Shown: positions 18,708 through 28,688, counted from the stretch's first letter. The stretch: DNA of 64,000 bases from Maribacter aestuarii (GCF_027474845.2 NZ_CP107031.2:1130501-1194500), one strand, 5' to 3'. The notes: a model not told the origin generated them from the sequence alone. A program made the numbers and translations.

Positions 18708-21210
18708 TTTTTGAATTTCTTAACCTGAGGGCATTCGCTATTACTGAAACAGAACTGAAGCTCATAGCCAGTGCCGCAATCATAGGCGATAATAGAATTC
18801 CGAAAAATGGGAACAACACTCCTGCCGCAATCGGTACACCCAGCGTATTATATATCATAGCAAAAAATAGATTTTGCTTGATGTTCCGCATAACCTTGTG
18901 GCTTAGGTTTCTTGCTTTTACAATACCGTGAAAATCGCCCTTTACCAAGGTTATCATCGCGCTTTCTATAGCGACATCGGTTCCTGTACCCATGGCTATG
19001 CCCACATCACTTTTAGCCAGAGCAGGCGCATCATTTATACCATCGCCTGCCATTGCAACTACGTAACCTTGTTCTTGTAGTTTTTTAACCTCGTCCAGTT
19101 TGTCTTCAGGTAACATTCCCGCTTTGAAGTCGGCGAGATTGACTTCGCTCGCCACAGCTTGTGCGGTGTCGTGATTATCTCCTGTAAGCATTATTACTTC
19201 GATGCCTTTTTCCTGTAATTCTTTGATTGCCTTGGCACTCGTTTCTTTTATTTTATCGCCAATAACCACATAACCTGAAACTTCGCCATCAATGGACAAA
19301 TAAGAAACTGTTTTTCCTTGTTTCTGAAAAGATTGTGCTTCGCTCTCCATTTCAGGTGATAGCTTAGCATTTGCATACGCCATCATTTTGGCATTTCCCA
19401 AATCGAGCTTCTTACCATCAACTGTTCCTTCTACGCCCTTTCCGGTTACTGCGCTAAAGTTTTCGGTTTTTGATATTTCGACCTTCTGCTCCTTTCCATA
19501 TTTTACGGTAGCTTCGGCAAGGGGATGCTCGCTGGAACTGTTTAGGGATGCGATAAGATGCAGTATTTCGCTTTCGCGAAAGAATTCTCCAAAAGCGCCG
19601 ATTTTCTCAACCGTAGGTTTTCCCTCTGTAATAGTTCCGGTCTTATCCACGATAAGCGTGTCCACCTTATCCATTTTCTCTAATGCTTCCGCATTTTTAA
19701 TCAACACACCATTTTGTGCGCCTTTACCAACACCTACGATAACGGACATCGGCGTTGCCAATCCTAACGCACACGGACAAGCAATAATCAATACGGCAAT
19801 GGCATTTACAAGGGCAAATACATAAGCTGGCTCTGGTCCCCAAATTGCCCAGACAATAAAGGTGATGACCGCAATGATTACTACCACGGGTACAAAATAG
19901 CCTGAAACGGTATCTGCCAATTTCTGGATAGGGGCACGACTGCGACTGGCATCGTTTACCATTTGTATGATTTGGGAAAGCAAGGTTTCGCTACCTACTT
20001 TTTCGGCTTCCATCAAGAAAGACTGGTTCCCGTTAATGGTACCGCTACTTACTTTATCTTCTACAGTCTTATTTACTGGAATTGGCTCTCCCGAAATCAT
20101 TGATTCATCTACGGTAGTTTCTCCTTCGGTAATTTTGCCATCCACAGGGATTTTATCTCCTGGCTTCACTCGTAATATATCTCCTTTTTCAATCTGGTCT
20201 ATGGAAACTTCTACTTCGTTTCCATCCACTACACGTACTGCCTTGTTAGGTGCAAGTTTTAATAATTCTTTTACTGCTGAATTGGTTTTGCTATGTGCTC
20301 GGGCTTCCAAAACCTGACCCATTAATACCAATGTGAGGATTACAGTGGCGGCTTCAAAATACACATGAACCGCACCGGATTCTGTTCTAAATTGTGCTGG
20401 GAAAAAGTCTGGAAACAGCATCCCGAAAACACTGAATAACCAAGCCACGCCTGCACCTATACCGATAAGTGTGAACATATTGAGATTCCACGTTTTGATA
20501 CTTCGGTAGGCACGTTCAAAGAACATCCAAGTGGCGTAAAACACCACAGGAATCGAAAGGCCAAATTGAATCCAGTTCCACCATTTCTGTTCCATTATAT
20601 CGTAAAGCGGATTATTGGGAACCATCTCACTCATAGCTATTAGGAAAATAGGAAGCGTAAAGGCTACTGCTATCCAGAATTTCTTGAGCAGCTTCTTATA
20701 GGTTTTCTCTTCCGCCGAACTATCTGCTTCCATTGAGACTAAATCCATTCCGCAAATAGGACAAGCGCCAGCTTCATCTTTAATGACTTCTGGGTGCATA
20801 GGGCATGTCCATTGTTCTGTAGTAGTTGCAGATAAATTAACTTCTTCCACTAAATCCATTCCGCATACGGGGCAGTCGCCTGGTTTGTCGTAGGTTTTAT
20901 CGCCTTCGCAATGCATAGGGCAATAGAATGTGCCTGTGCCTTTTCCTTTTGATTTTTGCTTTTTCGCGGAAACGGAATCATCTTTATGATGATGCTCGCC
21001 TGGTTTGTGAATACTGTACGAACCGCCATCTTCTTTCAATGCTTTCTTAAATGTTTCGATGGGAATATGGGATTCCATTTCGATAGTCGCCTCTTCGTAT
21101 TCTAAATTGACCGAAACATTAGTTACACCTTCCACTTTTGAAAGTGTCTGCTCCACGTGATTTCGGCAACCGTTGCAGGTCATTCCATGTATATGATAGG
21201 TGTGCTTCAT
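18700..21210 (-). CDS. copA: Copper-translocating P1B-type ATPase
   Basis: An inner-membrane ATPase of 836 residues that pumps Cu(I) out of the cytoplasm. I start it at ATG 21210 (MKHTYHIHGM) because the family HMA domain begins there and the longer frame would overlap the permease. Parts: HMA domain with MTCNGC (C12, C15), two CPMH-to-CP(V/I)CGMDL metal modules (about 97-120 and 136-157), six to eight membrane helices, the A-domain TGE-type loop (SGEPIPVNK), the transport motif CPC at 478-480, the phosphorylation site DKTGT at 522-526, and GDGINDAPAL near the C-terminus. The CPC motif, SFSSVSVIANALRL end and metal modules favour Cu(I). Three bases after the permease stop. Confidence 0.96.
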   Translation of the reverse strand: MKHTYHIHGMTCNGCRNHVEQTLSKVEGVTNVSVNLEYEEATIEMESHIPIETFKKALKEDGGSYSIHKPGEHHHKDDSVSAKKQKSKGKGTGTFYCPMHCEGDKTYDKPGDCPVCGMDLVEEVNLSATTTEQWTCPMHPEVIKDEAGACPICGMDLVSMEADSSAEEKTYKKLLKKFWIAVAFTLPIFLIAMSEMVPNNPLYDIMEQKWWNWIQFGLSIPVVFYATWMFFERAYRSIKTWNLNMFTLIGIGAGVAWLFSVFGMLFPDFFPAQFRTESGAVHVYFEAATVILTLVLMGQVLEARAHSKTNSAVKELLKLAPNKAVRVVDGNEVEVSIDQIEKGDILRVKPGDKIPVDGKITEGETTVDESMISGEPIPVNKTVEDKVSSGTINGNQSFLMEAEKVGSETLLSQIIQMVNDASRSRAPIQKLADTVSGYFVPVVVIIAVITFIVWAIWGPEPAYVFALVNAIAVLIIACPCALGLATPMSVIVGVGKGAQNGVLIKNAEALEKMDKVDTLIVDKTGTITEGKPTVEKIGAFGEFFRESEILHLIASLNSSSEHPLAEATVKYGKEQKVEISKTENFSAVTGKGVEGTVDGKKLDLGNAKMMAYANAKLSPEMESEAQSFQKQGKTVSYLSIDGEVSGYVVIGDKIKETSAKAIKELQEKGIEVIMLTGDNHDTAQAVASEVNLADFKAGMLPEDKLDEVKKLQEQGYVVAMAGDGINDAPALAKSDVGIAMGTGTDVAIESAMITLVKGDFHGIVKARNLSHKVMRNIKQNLFFAMIYNTLGVPIAAGVLFPFFGILLSPMIAALAMSFSSVSVIANALRLRNSKID

Positions 21211-21212
21211 TT

Positions 21213-22439
21213 TTATTGAATTACGAATTTTATAATCAAACCTCCTGCAAGCCATATATAGCAAATGAACGCCGCATATTTTAAGATGGTTTCCAACAAT
21301 TGGCTTTTTGGTGCCATCTCACTCATTGAATGGTCAACATCCTTTTTCTTGTAGAAGCCTAAATAAATCAGATAAACTGAAACCATTAAAAAGGCGATGT
21401 TTAAAAAGAAGGTGTAGTCAATCTTAAAGTGTTCTTTATCCTGAATTTCTACCTGCGATGGTTCTGGCAGTATACTAAGCAAGTCGAAACTATAATGTAA
21501 AGCCAATGATGTTCCAATCAAAGCCGTAAACAACAGGAATAAAATGAAAAATGACATCTTCCATCCGTAGTATTTTGCGTTGATGCGTAAAACGGGAAAA
21601 ACGACCAAGTCGCTAAAAATAAACGCCATAACTCCCGCAAAACTCACGCCTTTTCCGAACAGTAACGCTGCTAAAGGAATGTTTCCCATTGAGCCGATAA
21701 AAGTCAAAAACGCGGCAACCGGACCGACTACAATATGTTCCAGAATCTCAAAAAATGAGAAATCGGTATTGCCCTGTCCACTATTGATGAACAAGGTCTG
21801 AAAAAAGGAATCCGGGACAAAGGAGGCTACAATCCCAGCAATAGTGAAGCCTACAGTTACATCCTTCCAGACCATCTGCCATTCCATTTTATACTTCTTG
21901 GCTACCCTGGCCCAGCTATCCTCCTTTTGGATTTGCTTTTTCCAGTCTTTAGGATCGTCCATTGCATCTTTATCCTCACCTTCAAGATTTTCCCGAGCTT
22001 TCTCAATAAGCTTTTTCGGGTTTATAATACGTATGAGGATCCAACAAATTCCAATTAGTAAGAGACCACCAGCATATTCTCCCACCACGAACTGCCATCC
22101 TAAAAAGATGGAAATAATTATCCCAAGTTCTATGACCAAATTGGTAGAGGCCAGCAGAAAAGCGATAGACGAAACAAAACTTGCCCCTTTTTTGAATAGG
22201 GACTTGGTTCCGGCCAAAGCCGAAAAACTACAGGAACTGCTTATAAAACCAAAGAACGTTCCCAAAAGGACACTTTTGGATTCATCTTTCCCCATAGCTT
22301 TTTGCATCCGTTTTTCGGTCACAAAAATCTGTATCATACTACTGATGATGTAACCTAAGATAAAAGCCCACAAAGCCATCCAGAAAAATCCGGTAGAAGT
22401 ATAGGCAGCCTCTCCCCATTGTTTTAAAAAATCATTCAC
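21213..22439 (-). CDS. Permease of the DUF318/ArsP type
   Basis: A 408-residue inner-membrane protein with eight or more hydrophobic helices. The motifs FGFISSSCSFSALAG and, in the second half, FIGSMGNIPLAALLFG are the two pseudo-symmetric loops of the permease family that includes ArsP. The conserved Ser/Cys cluster (SSSCS) marks a probable substrate path. A charged cytoplasmic loop of about 60 residues separates the halves. Set between the DUF3347 lipoprotein (7 bases) and copA (2 bases), it may export a metal or metalloid compound. ArsP moves organoarsenicals; here copper context makes the substrate uncertain. Confidence 0.85.
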   Translation of the reverse strand: MNDFLKQWGEAAYTSTGFFWMALWAFILGYIISSMIQIFVTEKRMQKAMGKDESKSVLLGTFFGFISSSCSFSALAGTKSLFKKGASFVSSIAFLLASTNLVIELGIIISIFLGWQFVVGEYAGGLLLIGICWILIRIINPKKLIEKARENLEGEDKDAMDDPKDWKKQIQKEDSWARVAKKYKMEWQMVWKDVTVGFTIAGIVASFVPDSFFQTLFINSGQGNTDFSFFEILEHIVVGPVAAFLTFIGSMGNIPLAALLFGKGVSFAGVMAFIFSDLVVFPVLRINAKYYGWKMSFFILFLLFTALIGTSLALHYSFDLLSILPEPSQVEIQDKEHFKIDYTFFLNIAFLMVSVYLIYLGFYKKKDVDHSMSEMAPKSQLLETILKYAAFICYIWLAGGLIIKFVIQ

Positions 22440-22446
22440 CTCATCG

Positions 22447-22962
22447 TTATTCTATAGTTTCTGTAACCTTACCACATTTTAACATTTTCTCTCCATAGTA
22501 AGGGTTTAAAATTTCTTCATCCGTTGACAACCAGTAACCGCCCTTATTGTTAAATGCCATAGGGCAAAACTGTTGATATATTTCTCCGTTAGAGATTGTA
22601 CCATTAACAATCGTTGTCATCTGCTCTGTAATATCCGAAAAGACCGTTCTTTGAATTTCAATATCATCGGCTTCCACTACCTTAGAAACCATACTCCTAA
22701 AATTAGCATCATCGGTATTTTCCAAAAGCATTTTTGCACCTGATCGTGCTTCATTAACATTCGAATTTACCAATGCGGTTTTAATATGAATGTAATGTTG
22801 GAATTGTTCACTTGTACGCGCATCATTAAAAGCCAGTTCAGAATTCGATTGTTTTTCGTGCGTTGAAATAGACTCTTTTTTGGTATCCTTTGGTTCGTTC
22901 TTGCAAGAGATAAGTCCTACTGTAACCAATAAAAGTAATGCTGTTTTTTGTATTGTTTTCAT
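22447..22962 (-). CDS. Stand-alone DUF3347 lipoprotein
   Basis: A 171-residue lipoprotein (lipobox LISC, Cys20). After a charged linker, a helical DUF3347 domain covers about 50-170 and ends with QFCPMAFNNKGGYWLS and LNPYYGEKMLKCG. This ending nearly repeats the C-terminus of CusB in the same block (CPMANNNKGALWLS and NPYYGETMMTCG). The Cys, Met and Cys residues are a plausible copper site. The protein should sit in the periplasm at a membrane and might hand metal to the pump. It lies 18 bases after cusC and 7 bases before the permease gene. Function is inferred only from the shared module. Confidence 0.85.
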   Translation of the reverse strand: MKTIQKTALLLLVTVGLISCKNEPKDTKKESISTHEKQSNSELAFNDARTSEQFQHYIHIKTALVNSNVNEARSGAKMLLENTDDANFRSMVSKVVEADDIEIQRTVFSDITEQMTTIVNGTISNGEIYQQFCPMAFNNKGGYWLSTDEEILNPYYGEKMLKCGKVTETIE

Positions 22963-22980
22963 AGTTATTGTATTTATAGA

Positions 22981-24201
22981 TTATTGATTTATTAGATAAT
23001 TAATGATGGCCGATTTCGAATAATATAGCTGTACCGACTCCACCAAATTTGTTTGAAATTTTAATTGTAGTTCCTGAATATCGAGTATGTCATTAAAATT
23101 AATGGTTCCTGTCTCATAGTTTTTTATCAGGATCTCTTCGGCATCTTTTGCCTGCTTAAGGTTCTTTTCTTGGGTGTTAAACTGAATGCGTGCCTGATTT
23201 CTTTGGAATTGCGCTCTGCTCAAGGCGGTCTGCAATACATTGAGTCGATCTTTCTTTAGTAGTTCAATTTCTTGCCTGCGTAATTCATTCTGTTTGGTAA
23301 TGGATTTGTAGCGGTTATTAAAAATAGGAATGGAAAGGGATACCATTGGCATGAGTATATCCTTGCCGTTGTCCAAAGGATTCATGTCCGTCCTTTCCGC
23401 AACCGGAACATAATCCAACCCAAAACCAATGTCCGGTGCACCTTCCTTTTTGTTGAGCAGTTCCGATTGTACTACGGATTCATACAGCCGATCATATTTA
23501 AGCAGTTCAGGATTCAATAGCAAACTGTCCGCAGTATATAAGGGGTCTTCTTCAGGAAGCTGCAACTCCGAAATAGTTTCAACAGCAATGCTTTCCTTTC
23601 TGTTCAAGAGGTTATTAAAGCTTGCCTGTTCCGCTAAATATACCTGTTGCAAGACCTCCTTTTTCTGCTGTAGTTCGTTTTGCCGGATTTGCAGGCGAAG
23701 TACATCCACTGCGGATGCATTACCTACTTCCACCGATGTCAGCGCCAAGCGCTCATAAATTTTTAATAATTGGATGTTGTCTTCCAAGATTTTTTGCTCT
23801 GCGTCTATTGCATATAGCTCATAATAGGATAGGGCTACCGAGAGTGCTAGTTTACGTTTGACGATAACAATTTCCGCGTACTCTGTTTCGGCCATGGAAC
23901 TGGCGTAATTCTCACGAGCGGTAATTGTACCGAACCACGGCACCATTTGTGACACGGAAAATCGGGCACGTTGCGCACCTGTTCTTGTTTCTGGCTCACT
24001 TACAAAGTATCCTGCACTAACCGTTGTATTGGGCAACGTGTTTACTTCGTTTACTTTCTCATGGGCGATATCATACCGTAATTTATAAGCCTGAACTTCA
24101 GGATTGTTCGCTTCTGCTTCCTGAAGGTATCCTTGTAAATCCTGAGCTTGCGTAAACACAGAAATAAACAACAGGCCAAAAATTGAAGTTATACTTTTCA
24201 T
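22981..24201 (-). CDS. cusC: TolC/CusC-type outer-membrane efflux channel
   Basis: A 406-residue outer-membrane factor, the exit duct of the tripartite metal pump. Signal peptide at 1-19 (ending FTQAQ). The protein is built of two repeats of long amphipathic helices with short strands, as in TolC: first repeat about 25-200 (EANNPEVQAYKLRYDIAHEK in part), second about 215-400 (LLNPELLKYDRLYESVVQSE in part). No lipobox is present, unlike E. coli CusC. Its ATG overlaps the TGA of cusA (ATGA), a sign of translational coupling, so pump and channel are made together. Confidence 0.9.
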   Translation of the reverse strand: MKSITSIFGLLFISVFTQAQDLQGYLQEAEANNPEVQAYKLRYDIAHEKVNEVNTLPNTTVSAGYFVSEPETRTGAQRARFSVSQMVPWFGTITARENYASSMAETEYAEIVIVKRKLALSVALSYYELYAIDAEQKILEDNIQLLKIYERLALTSVEVGNASAVDVLRLQIRQNELQQKKEVLQQVYLAEQASFNNLLNRKESIAVETISELQLPEEDPLYTADSLLLNPELLKYDRLYESVVQSELLNKKEGAPDIGFGLDYVPVAERTDMNPLDNGKDILMPMVSLSIPIFNNRYKSITKQNELRRQEIELLKKDRLNVLQTALSRAQFQRNQARIQFNTQEKNLKQAKDAEEILIKNYETGTINFNDILDIQELQLKFQTNLVESVQLYYSKSAIINYLINQ

Positions 24202-27200
24202 TTGCGTAAGCTTTTAAGTTGAAATTCTTTTTTCCAGCTATACAATACGGGAACAATAAAGTAGGACGTAATATCTATTATCATCCCCCCAAAAATGGGT
24301 ATGGCCATCGGAATCATGATATCACTTCCTTTTCCCGTAGAGGTCAATACTGGTAATAGGGCAAGAATGGTAGTTACCGTAGTCATTAAGCAGGGCCGAA
24401 TGCGTTTTCCAGCGGCCTGCAAAGTTGCTAGGCGTATCCCTTTATTATCCGTAGGATTTTCTTTGTCAAACGTTTGTGTCAGATAGGTGGCCATGACCAC
24501 GCCATCATCCGTGGCAATACCGAATAAGGCTATAAAACCTACCCAAACCGCCACACTCAAATTGATGGTTCTCATATTGAACAAATCTCGCATGTTCTCT
24601 CCGAAAAGACTAAAATTGAAAAACCAGTCCTGCCCATAAAGCCATATCATAATAAAGCCCCCGGCAAAAGCCACGGCAATGCCGGTAAACACCATAAGCG
24701 ACGTAGCAACGGAACGGAACTGGAAATAGAGAATCAAAAAGATAATGACCAGGGCCAGCGGTACTATTACAGATAATGTTTTTTCTGCCCTCAATTGGTT
24801 TTCGTACGTTCCAGTGAAACGATAGCTGACACCTTGGGGAACGATCAACTCACCATTTTCGATGCGTTCTTTAATTAGTTGCTGTGCATTTTCGACCACA
24901 TCTACTTCGGCAAAGCCATCGAGTTTGTCAAAAAGAACATAGCCTACTAAAAATGTGTCTTCACTCTTTATGACCTGTGGCCCTTGTTCGTACCGTATGT
25001 CCACCAATTCGCCCAAAGGGACAGGACTTCCTTTCGCAACGGGTACGTAAATGTTGCGTAGATCTTCTGGATTTGCCCTAAGTTCTCTCGGATACCTTAC
25101 ACGCACCGCATAGCGCTCACGACCTTCGACTGTTTGGGTCAAAGGCATGCCGCCTACGGCAACCTGCAGGATTTCCTGCACATCCATAATAGAAATACCA
25201 TATCGCGCCAGCTGATCTCTTTTAATATCAATGAGCAAATAGGGTTTGCCCACAATACGATCCGCAAAAACAGCTTGTTCCTTAACGCCTTTAGCTTCCT
25301 TTAAAATTTCTTCTAACCGCAAACCGAAACTTTCAATGGTCTTCAAGTCAGGCCCTTTTACCTTAATGCCCATTGGAGCGCGCATTCCGGTCTGTAACAT
25401 TACCAATCGCGTTTCAATAGGTTGCAGTTTTGGCGCTGATGTCACACCAGGCAACTTTGTGACCCTCACAATCTCATTCCATATATCATCAGGACTATTA
25501 ATTTCGGGTCGCCAGTTGCGGTAGTATTCGCCATCTCCATCTTCAATAAGATCCTCGCGGGTAGCGGAGGTCGTCAGCGAAGCTTCATCGTAGTTTATAT
25601 TTTTATCAATCTCATTGTTCGGGTTAATGATATACTTGTTGTTCTTCAGTACAAATAGTCCGTCGTCATTTACCCGATAGCGCTGCCGGTCTCCAGCAGC
25701 GTTGCGCATATACTCAGATTTATACTGTATTACATTTTCGTACATGGAGAGTGGTGCAGGGTCCAGGGCACTTTCCGTTCTTCCCGCTTTACCGACCACC
25801 GTCTCAATTTCTGGAATGCTCGCTACGGCCATGTCCAATTGTTGCAATACCCGCTTATTTTCTTCGGCACCTGCATGCGGCAACGATGTTGGCATCAACA
25901 AGAACGAACCTTCATTGAGTGCCGGCATGAATTCCTTTCCCGTGTTGCTCATGATAACAATGCCCAAAGTAAGTACCGTTGCGGGAATGATTAGAAATAG
26001 CATTCTGTTTTGTAGTGCCCATCGGAGGATACGTTCGTAATAGATCCTAAAAATTGAGAAGACACCCAAAAGACCAAAGCAGATGATGGAAACAAAAACT
26101 AGGTTCATAATAATGCTTCGGTCAAAGCCCAACGGCCGCCAATATTCTGCAAGCAGCAAGACAATCGCAATAGCAGAAATGATAATGTTCAACGTATTCT
26201 GGTTGATTATGAACCTACGCTTAAAAAGCACTATTGGATACTCTTTTTTTGCCTTGAGCGAAAAGAAGAAGCCACTACATCCAAAAGCAACCAAAACAAG
26301 ACCCAACCAAAAACCAAATACCAAGGCGAGAATACCCAAGAGTATAAGAATTCCATTCAACACAAATGTTGTACGTTCCCGTAAACTGGTTTTTCGAAAT
26401 AGGAATGCTGCAACGGGCGGAATTATAAACAGTGCAATAATGAGCGATGCCGTAAGCGCCATTGTTTTGGTAAATGCCAGCGGTCGGAAGAGTTTTCCCT
26501 CCGCACCTATCATCGTAAAGACCGGCAGGAAACTTATGATAGTTGTAAGCACGGCCGTAAGAATGGCACCTGAGACTTCGGCGGTAGCATTGTAGATGAT
26601 TTCATTAATTGTATATTCCTCTCCCAATCCAGCATTCTGGTCTTTTGAAGTGCGGAAGCGTAACTTTTCATTCTCTAAATGACGTATCATATTTTCAGCG
26701 AGAATTACCCCCACATCAACCATTGTACCTATGGCAATGGCAATACCTGAAAGCGCAACAATGTTTGCGTCTACATTGAACAATTTCATAGTAATAAACA
26801 CCATTAATACCGCCACGGGTAACAAACCTGAAATGAGAATGGATGCCCGCAGGTTGTAAACCATAATAATAATGACGAGAATGGTTATGAGAATTTCTAA
26901 AGTGAGGGCCTCATTGAGTGTACCCAGTGTTTCCTGTATGAGTTCTGTGCGGTCATAAAAAGGTGCTATCGTTACTTGTGATGTACGACCATCGGCCAAT
27001 TGTTTTGAAGGCAAACCTGATGAAAGCTCAGCAATTTGGTCTTTGACATTGTTGATGACCTCCAAAGGGTTTGCGCCATATCGGGCCACCACGACGCCAC
27101 CAACAACTTCCGCCCCTTCCTTATCCAGAATGCCGCGCCTTGTTGCGGGACCCAAATGGACCTTTCCGATATCCTTGATTCGGATAGAGGTGAAATTTTC

Positions 27201-28004
27201 TGAAGCGACTACCGCATTTTCGATGTCTTCAATGGATTTTACATAGCCTAGACCACGAACAAGATATTCGGCTTGGTTCATTTCCAAAGTCTGTGCACCG
27301 ATATCTTGATTGCTCTCTTTTACCGCCTTGACAATATCAGTTAGACCAATATTGTATTGCCGCATCAATTCGGGGTTTACGTCCACTTGATACTCCTGAA
27401 CGTAACCACCAATGGATGCCACTTCAGAAACACCACTTGCCGAAGAGAGTGCATATTTTACATAATAATCTTGAATGCTTCGCAACTCCTGAAGGTCCCA
27501 TCCACCCGTAACATTACCATCTGTATCACGACCTTCCAATGTGTACCAAAATATCTGACCTAATCCGGTGGCATCGGGACCCAAAGCGGGATTAACGCCC
27601 TCTGGTAATAATCCACTGGGTAATGAATTGAGTTTTTCAAGAATTCTACTACGTGACCAATAGAACTCTATATCCTCTTCAAAGATGATATAGATACTCG
27701 AAAATCCGAACATTGAAGAACTTCTAATGGTCTTTACACCAGGAATTCCCAATAAAGAAGTCGTGAGTGGATAGGTAATCTGGTCTTCGATATCCTGAGG
27801 CGAACGTCCTTGCCATTTTGTAAAAACAATTTGCTGGTTTTCTCCTATATCGGGTATGGCATCAACGGCCACAGGGTCCGAGGGTAATAGACCTGTATCC
27901 CAATTAAAGGGTGCATTTACTATGCCCCAACCTACCATTAAGGCCAGAAGTAAAACCGCAACTAGTTTGTTTTCTATTAGGAATTTTATGCTCTTATTCA
28001 GCAT
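24198..28004 (-). CDS. cusA: CusA/CzcA-type RND metal efflux pump
   Basis: A 1268-residue inner-membrane proton-driven pump of the heavy-metal RND family. The N-terminus shows the helix and porter region (FTKWQGRSPQDIEDQITYPL in part, matching CusA), then helix 4 with AIGTMVDVGVILAENM carrying the conserved acidic residue. The second half has the matching helices (LFGIATDDGVVMATYL). It is about 220 residues longer than E. coli CusA. The extra length sits between the two membrane halves, about residues 560-680, and contains additional hydrophobic segments, and a charged stretch near residue 770-850 is also expanded. It couples by overlap to cusC. The metal (Cu/Ag versus Co/Zn/Cd) is inferred as Cu from the neighbours. 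Confidence 0.94.
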   Translation of the reverse strand: MLNKSIKFLIENKLVAVLLLALMVGWGIVNAPFNWDTGLLPSDPVAVDAIPDIGENQQIVFTKWQGRSPQDIEDQITYPLTTSLLGIPGVKTIRSSSMFGFSSIYIIFEEDIEFYWSRSRILEKLNSLPSGLLPEGVNPALGPDATGLGQIFWYTLEGRDTDGNVTGGWDLQELRSIQDYYVKYALSSASGVSEVASIGGYVQEYQVDVNPELMRQYNIGLTDIVKAVKESNQDIGAQTLEMNQAEYLVRGLGYVKSIEDIENAVVASENFTSIRIKDIGKVHLGPATRRGILDKEGAEVVGGVVVARYGANPLEVINNVKDQIAELSSGLPSKQLADGRTSQVTIAPFYDRTELIQETLGTLNEALTLEILITILVIIIMVYNLRASILISGLLPVAVLMVFITMKLFNVDANIVALSGIAIAIGTMVDVGVILAENMIRHLENEKLRFRTSKDQNAGLGEEYTINEIIYNATAEVSGAILTAVLTTIISFLPVFTMIGAEGKLFRPLAFTKTMALTASLIIALFIIPPVAAFLFRKTSLRERTTFVLNGILILLGILALVFGFWLGLVLVAFGCSGFFFSLKAKKEYPIVLFKRRFIINQNTLNIIISAIAIVLLLAEYWRPLGFDRSIIMNLVFVSIICFGLLGVFSIFRIYYERILRWALQNRMLFLIIPATVLTLGIVIMSNTGKEFMPALNEGSFLLMPTSLPHAGAEENKRVLQQLDMAVASIPEIETVVGKAGRTESALDPAPLSMYENVIQYKSEYMRNAAGDRQRYRVNDDGLFVLKNNKYIINPNNEIDKNINYDEASLTTSATREDLIEDGDGEYYRNWRPEINSPDDIWNEIVRVTKLPGVTSAPKLQPIETRLVMLQTGMRAPMGIKVKGPDLKTIESFGLRLEEILKEAKGVKEQAVFADRIVGKPYLLIDIKRDQLARYGISIMDVQEILQVAVGGMPLTQTVEGRERYAVRVRYPRELRANPEDLRNIYVPVAKGSPVPLGELVDIRYEQGPQVIKSEDTFLVGYVLFDKLDGFAEVDVVENAQQLIKERIENGELIVPQGVSYRFTGTYENQLRAEKTLSVIVPLALVIIFLILYFQFRSVATSLMVFTGIAVAFAGGFIMIWLYGQDWFFNFSLFGENMRDLFNMRTINLSVAVWVGFIALFGIATDDGVVMATYLTQTFDKENPTDNKGIRLATLQAAGKRIRPCLMTTVTTILALLPVLTSTGKGSDIMIPMAIPIFGGMIIDITSYFIVPVLYSWKKEFQLKSLRK

Positions 28005-28109
28005 GTCATTTGATTATTAAACGATTAGAACCCTATGTTTTGATAAACATGAATACGAAATTGTGCCCAGAACGGTATTACCGATGGGCTACATTTCAAC
28101 GTTTTTAAA

Positions 28110-28526
28110 TCAAATAAGAAAAGTCTGATCCAGAACTACTATGTCCCGTATTAGAGGAGGTGGAGAGTAATCTCTAAAAGCAATACTATTTTCACTTACG
28201 TCTTCAAATAGATTTAGATAAGTATAAGTGAATGCTGTGATAAAATTTTGATGCTCAAATGAGAAGTTATCCAAAGATATATTTAAATCTTCCTGTCCAT
28301 CAAGAACAAACTCCAAATCCGTGCAGCAATCCATTTCCATTGCCATCATTGTATCGGTCTCAAGAGAATTTGCCGTATCCATGCCACAAGTTTTGGCATC
28401 ATCAAAAAAAGCAAAATCTACCAGATGGTCACCACAAAAATGCATGTCTACGGTGAAAGACATCGTAGAAAATAGCACCAAAAGGGCCATTGCAACAGAT
28501 ACTATTTGACGCAACATTTGTTTCAT
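28110..28526 (-). CDS. HYC_CC_PP-type small exported protein
   Basis: A 138-residue protein with signal peptide (residues 1-25). It carries the three marks of the HYC_CC_PP family: HFCG (H29, C31), CC (C67, C68), and SPPPL near the C-terminus; an extra Cys (C47) lies between. In Bacteroidota such proteins are usually found in front of copper or other metal efflux genes, and the His/Cys set suggests metal binding in the periplasm. It is first in the block, 105 bases ahead of cusA, behind a -7 box at 28535-28542. Its function is not established. Confidence 0.8.
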   Translation of the reverse strand: MKQMLRQIVSVAMALLVLFSTMSFTVDMHFCGDHLVDFAFFDDAKTCGMDTANSLETDTMMAMEMDCCTDLEFVLDGQEDLNISLDNFSFEHQNFITAFTYTYLNLFEDVSENSIAFRDYSPPPLIRDIVVLDQTFLI

Positions 28527-28534
28527 CTCTATTG

Positions 28535-28542
28535 CAAAACTA
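28535..28542 (-). promoter_or_regulatory. -7 box ahead of the copper operon
   Basis: On the minus strand TAGTTTTG fits the Bacteroidota -7 consensus TAnnTTTG, just 9 bases before the ATG of the HYC_CC_PP gene. No good TTTG is found at the -33 distance. The implied leader is only a few bases long. Confidence 0.4.
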
Positions 28543-28680
28543 CAAAATTTTAACTTTTATTGTACTGGTCAACATAAGTTTATCGCCAATTGAGCAATGA
28601 TAAAATCCAAAGGCTTCCATACATCGTTCTAAAAAGCTTTTGTTAAGATTAAAAATTATGAGCGTAATTTTTAAATTGAA

Positions 28681-28688
28681 TAGCTTTG
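28681..28688 (+). promoter_or_regulatory. -7 box ahead of the free-Met-sulfoxide reductase
   Basis: TAGCTTTG fits TAnnTTTG 15 bases before the chosen ATG at 28704. The -33 side has only TATG-like bases. A short leader would result. Confidence 0.45.
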
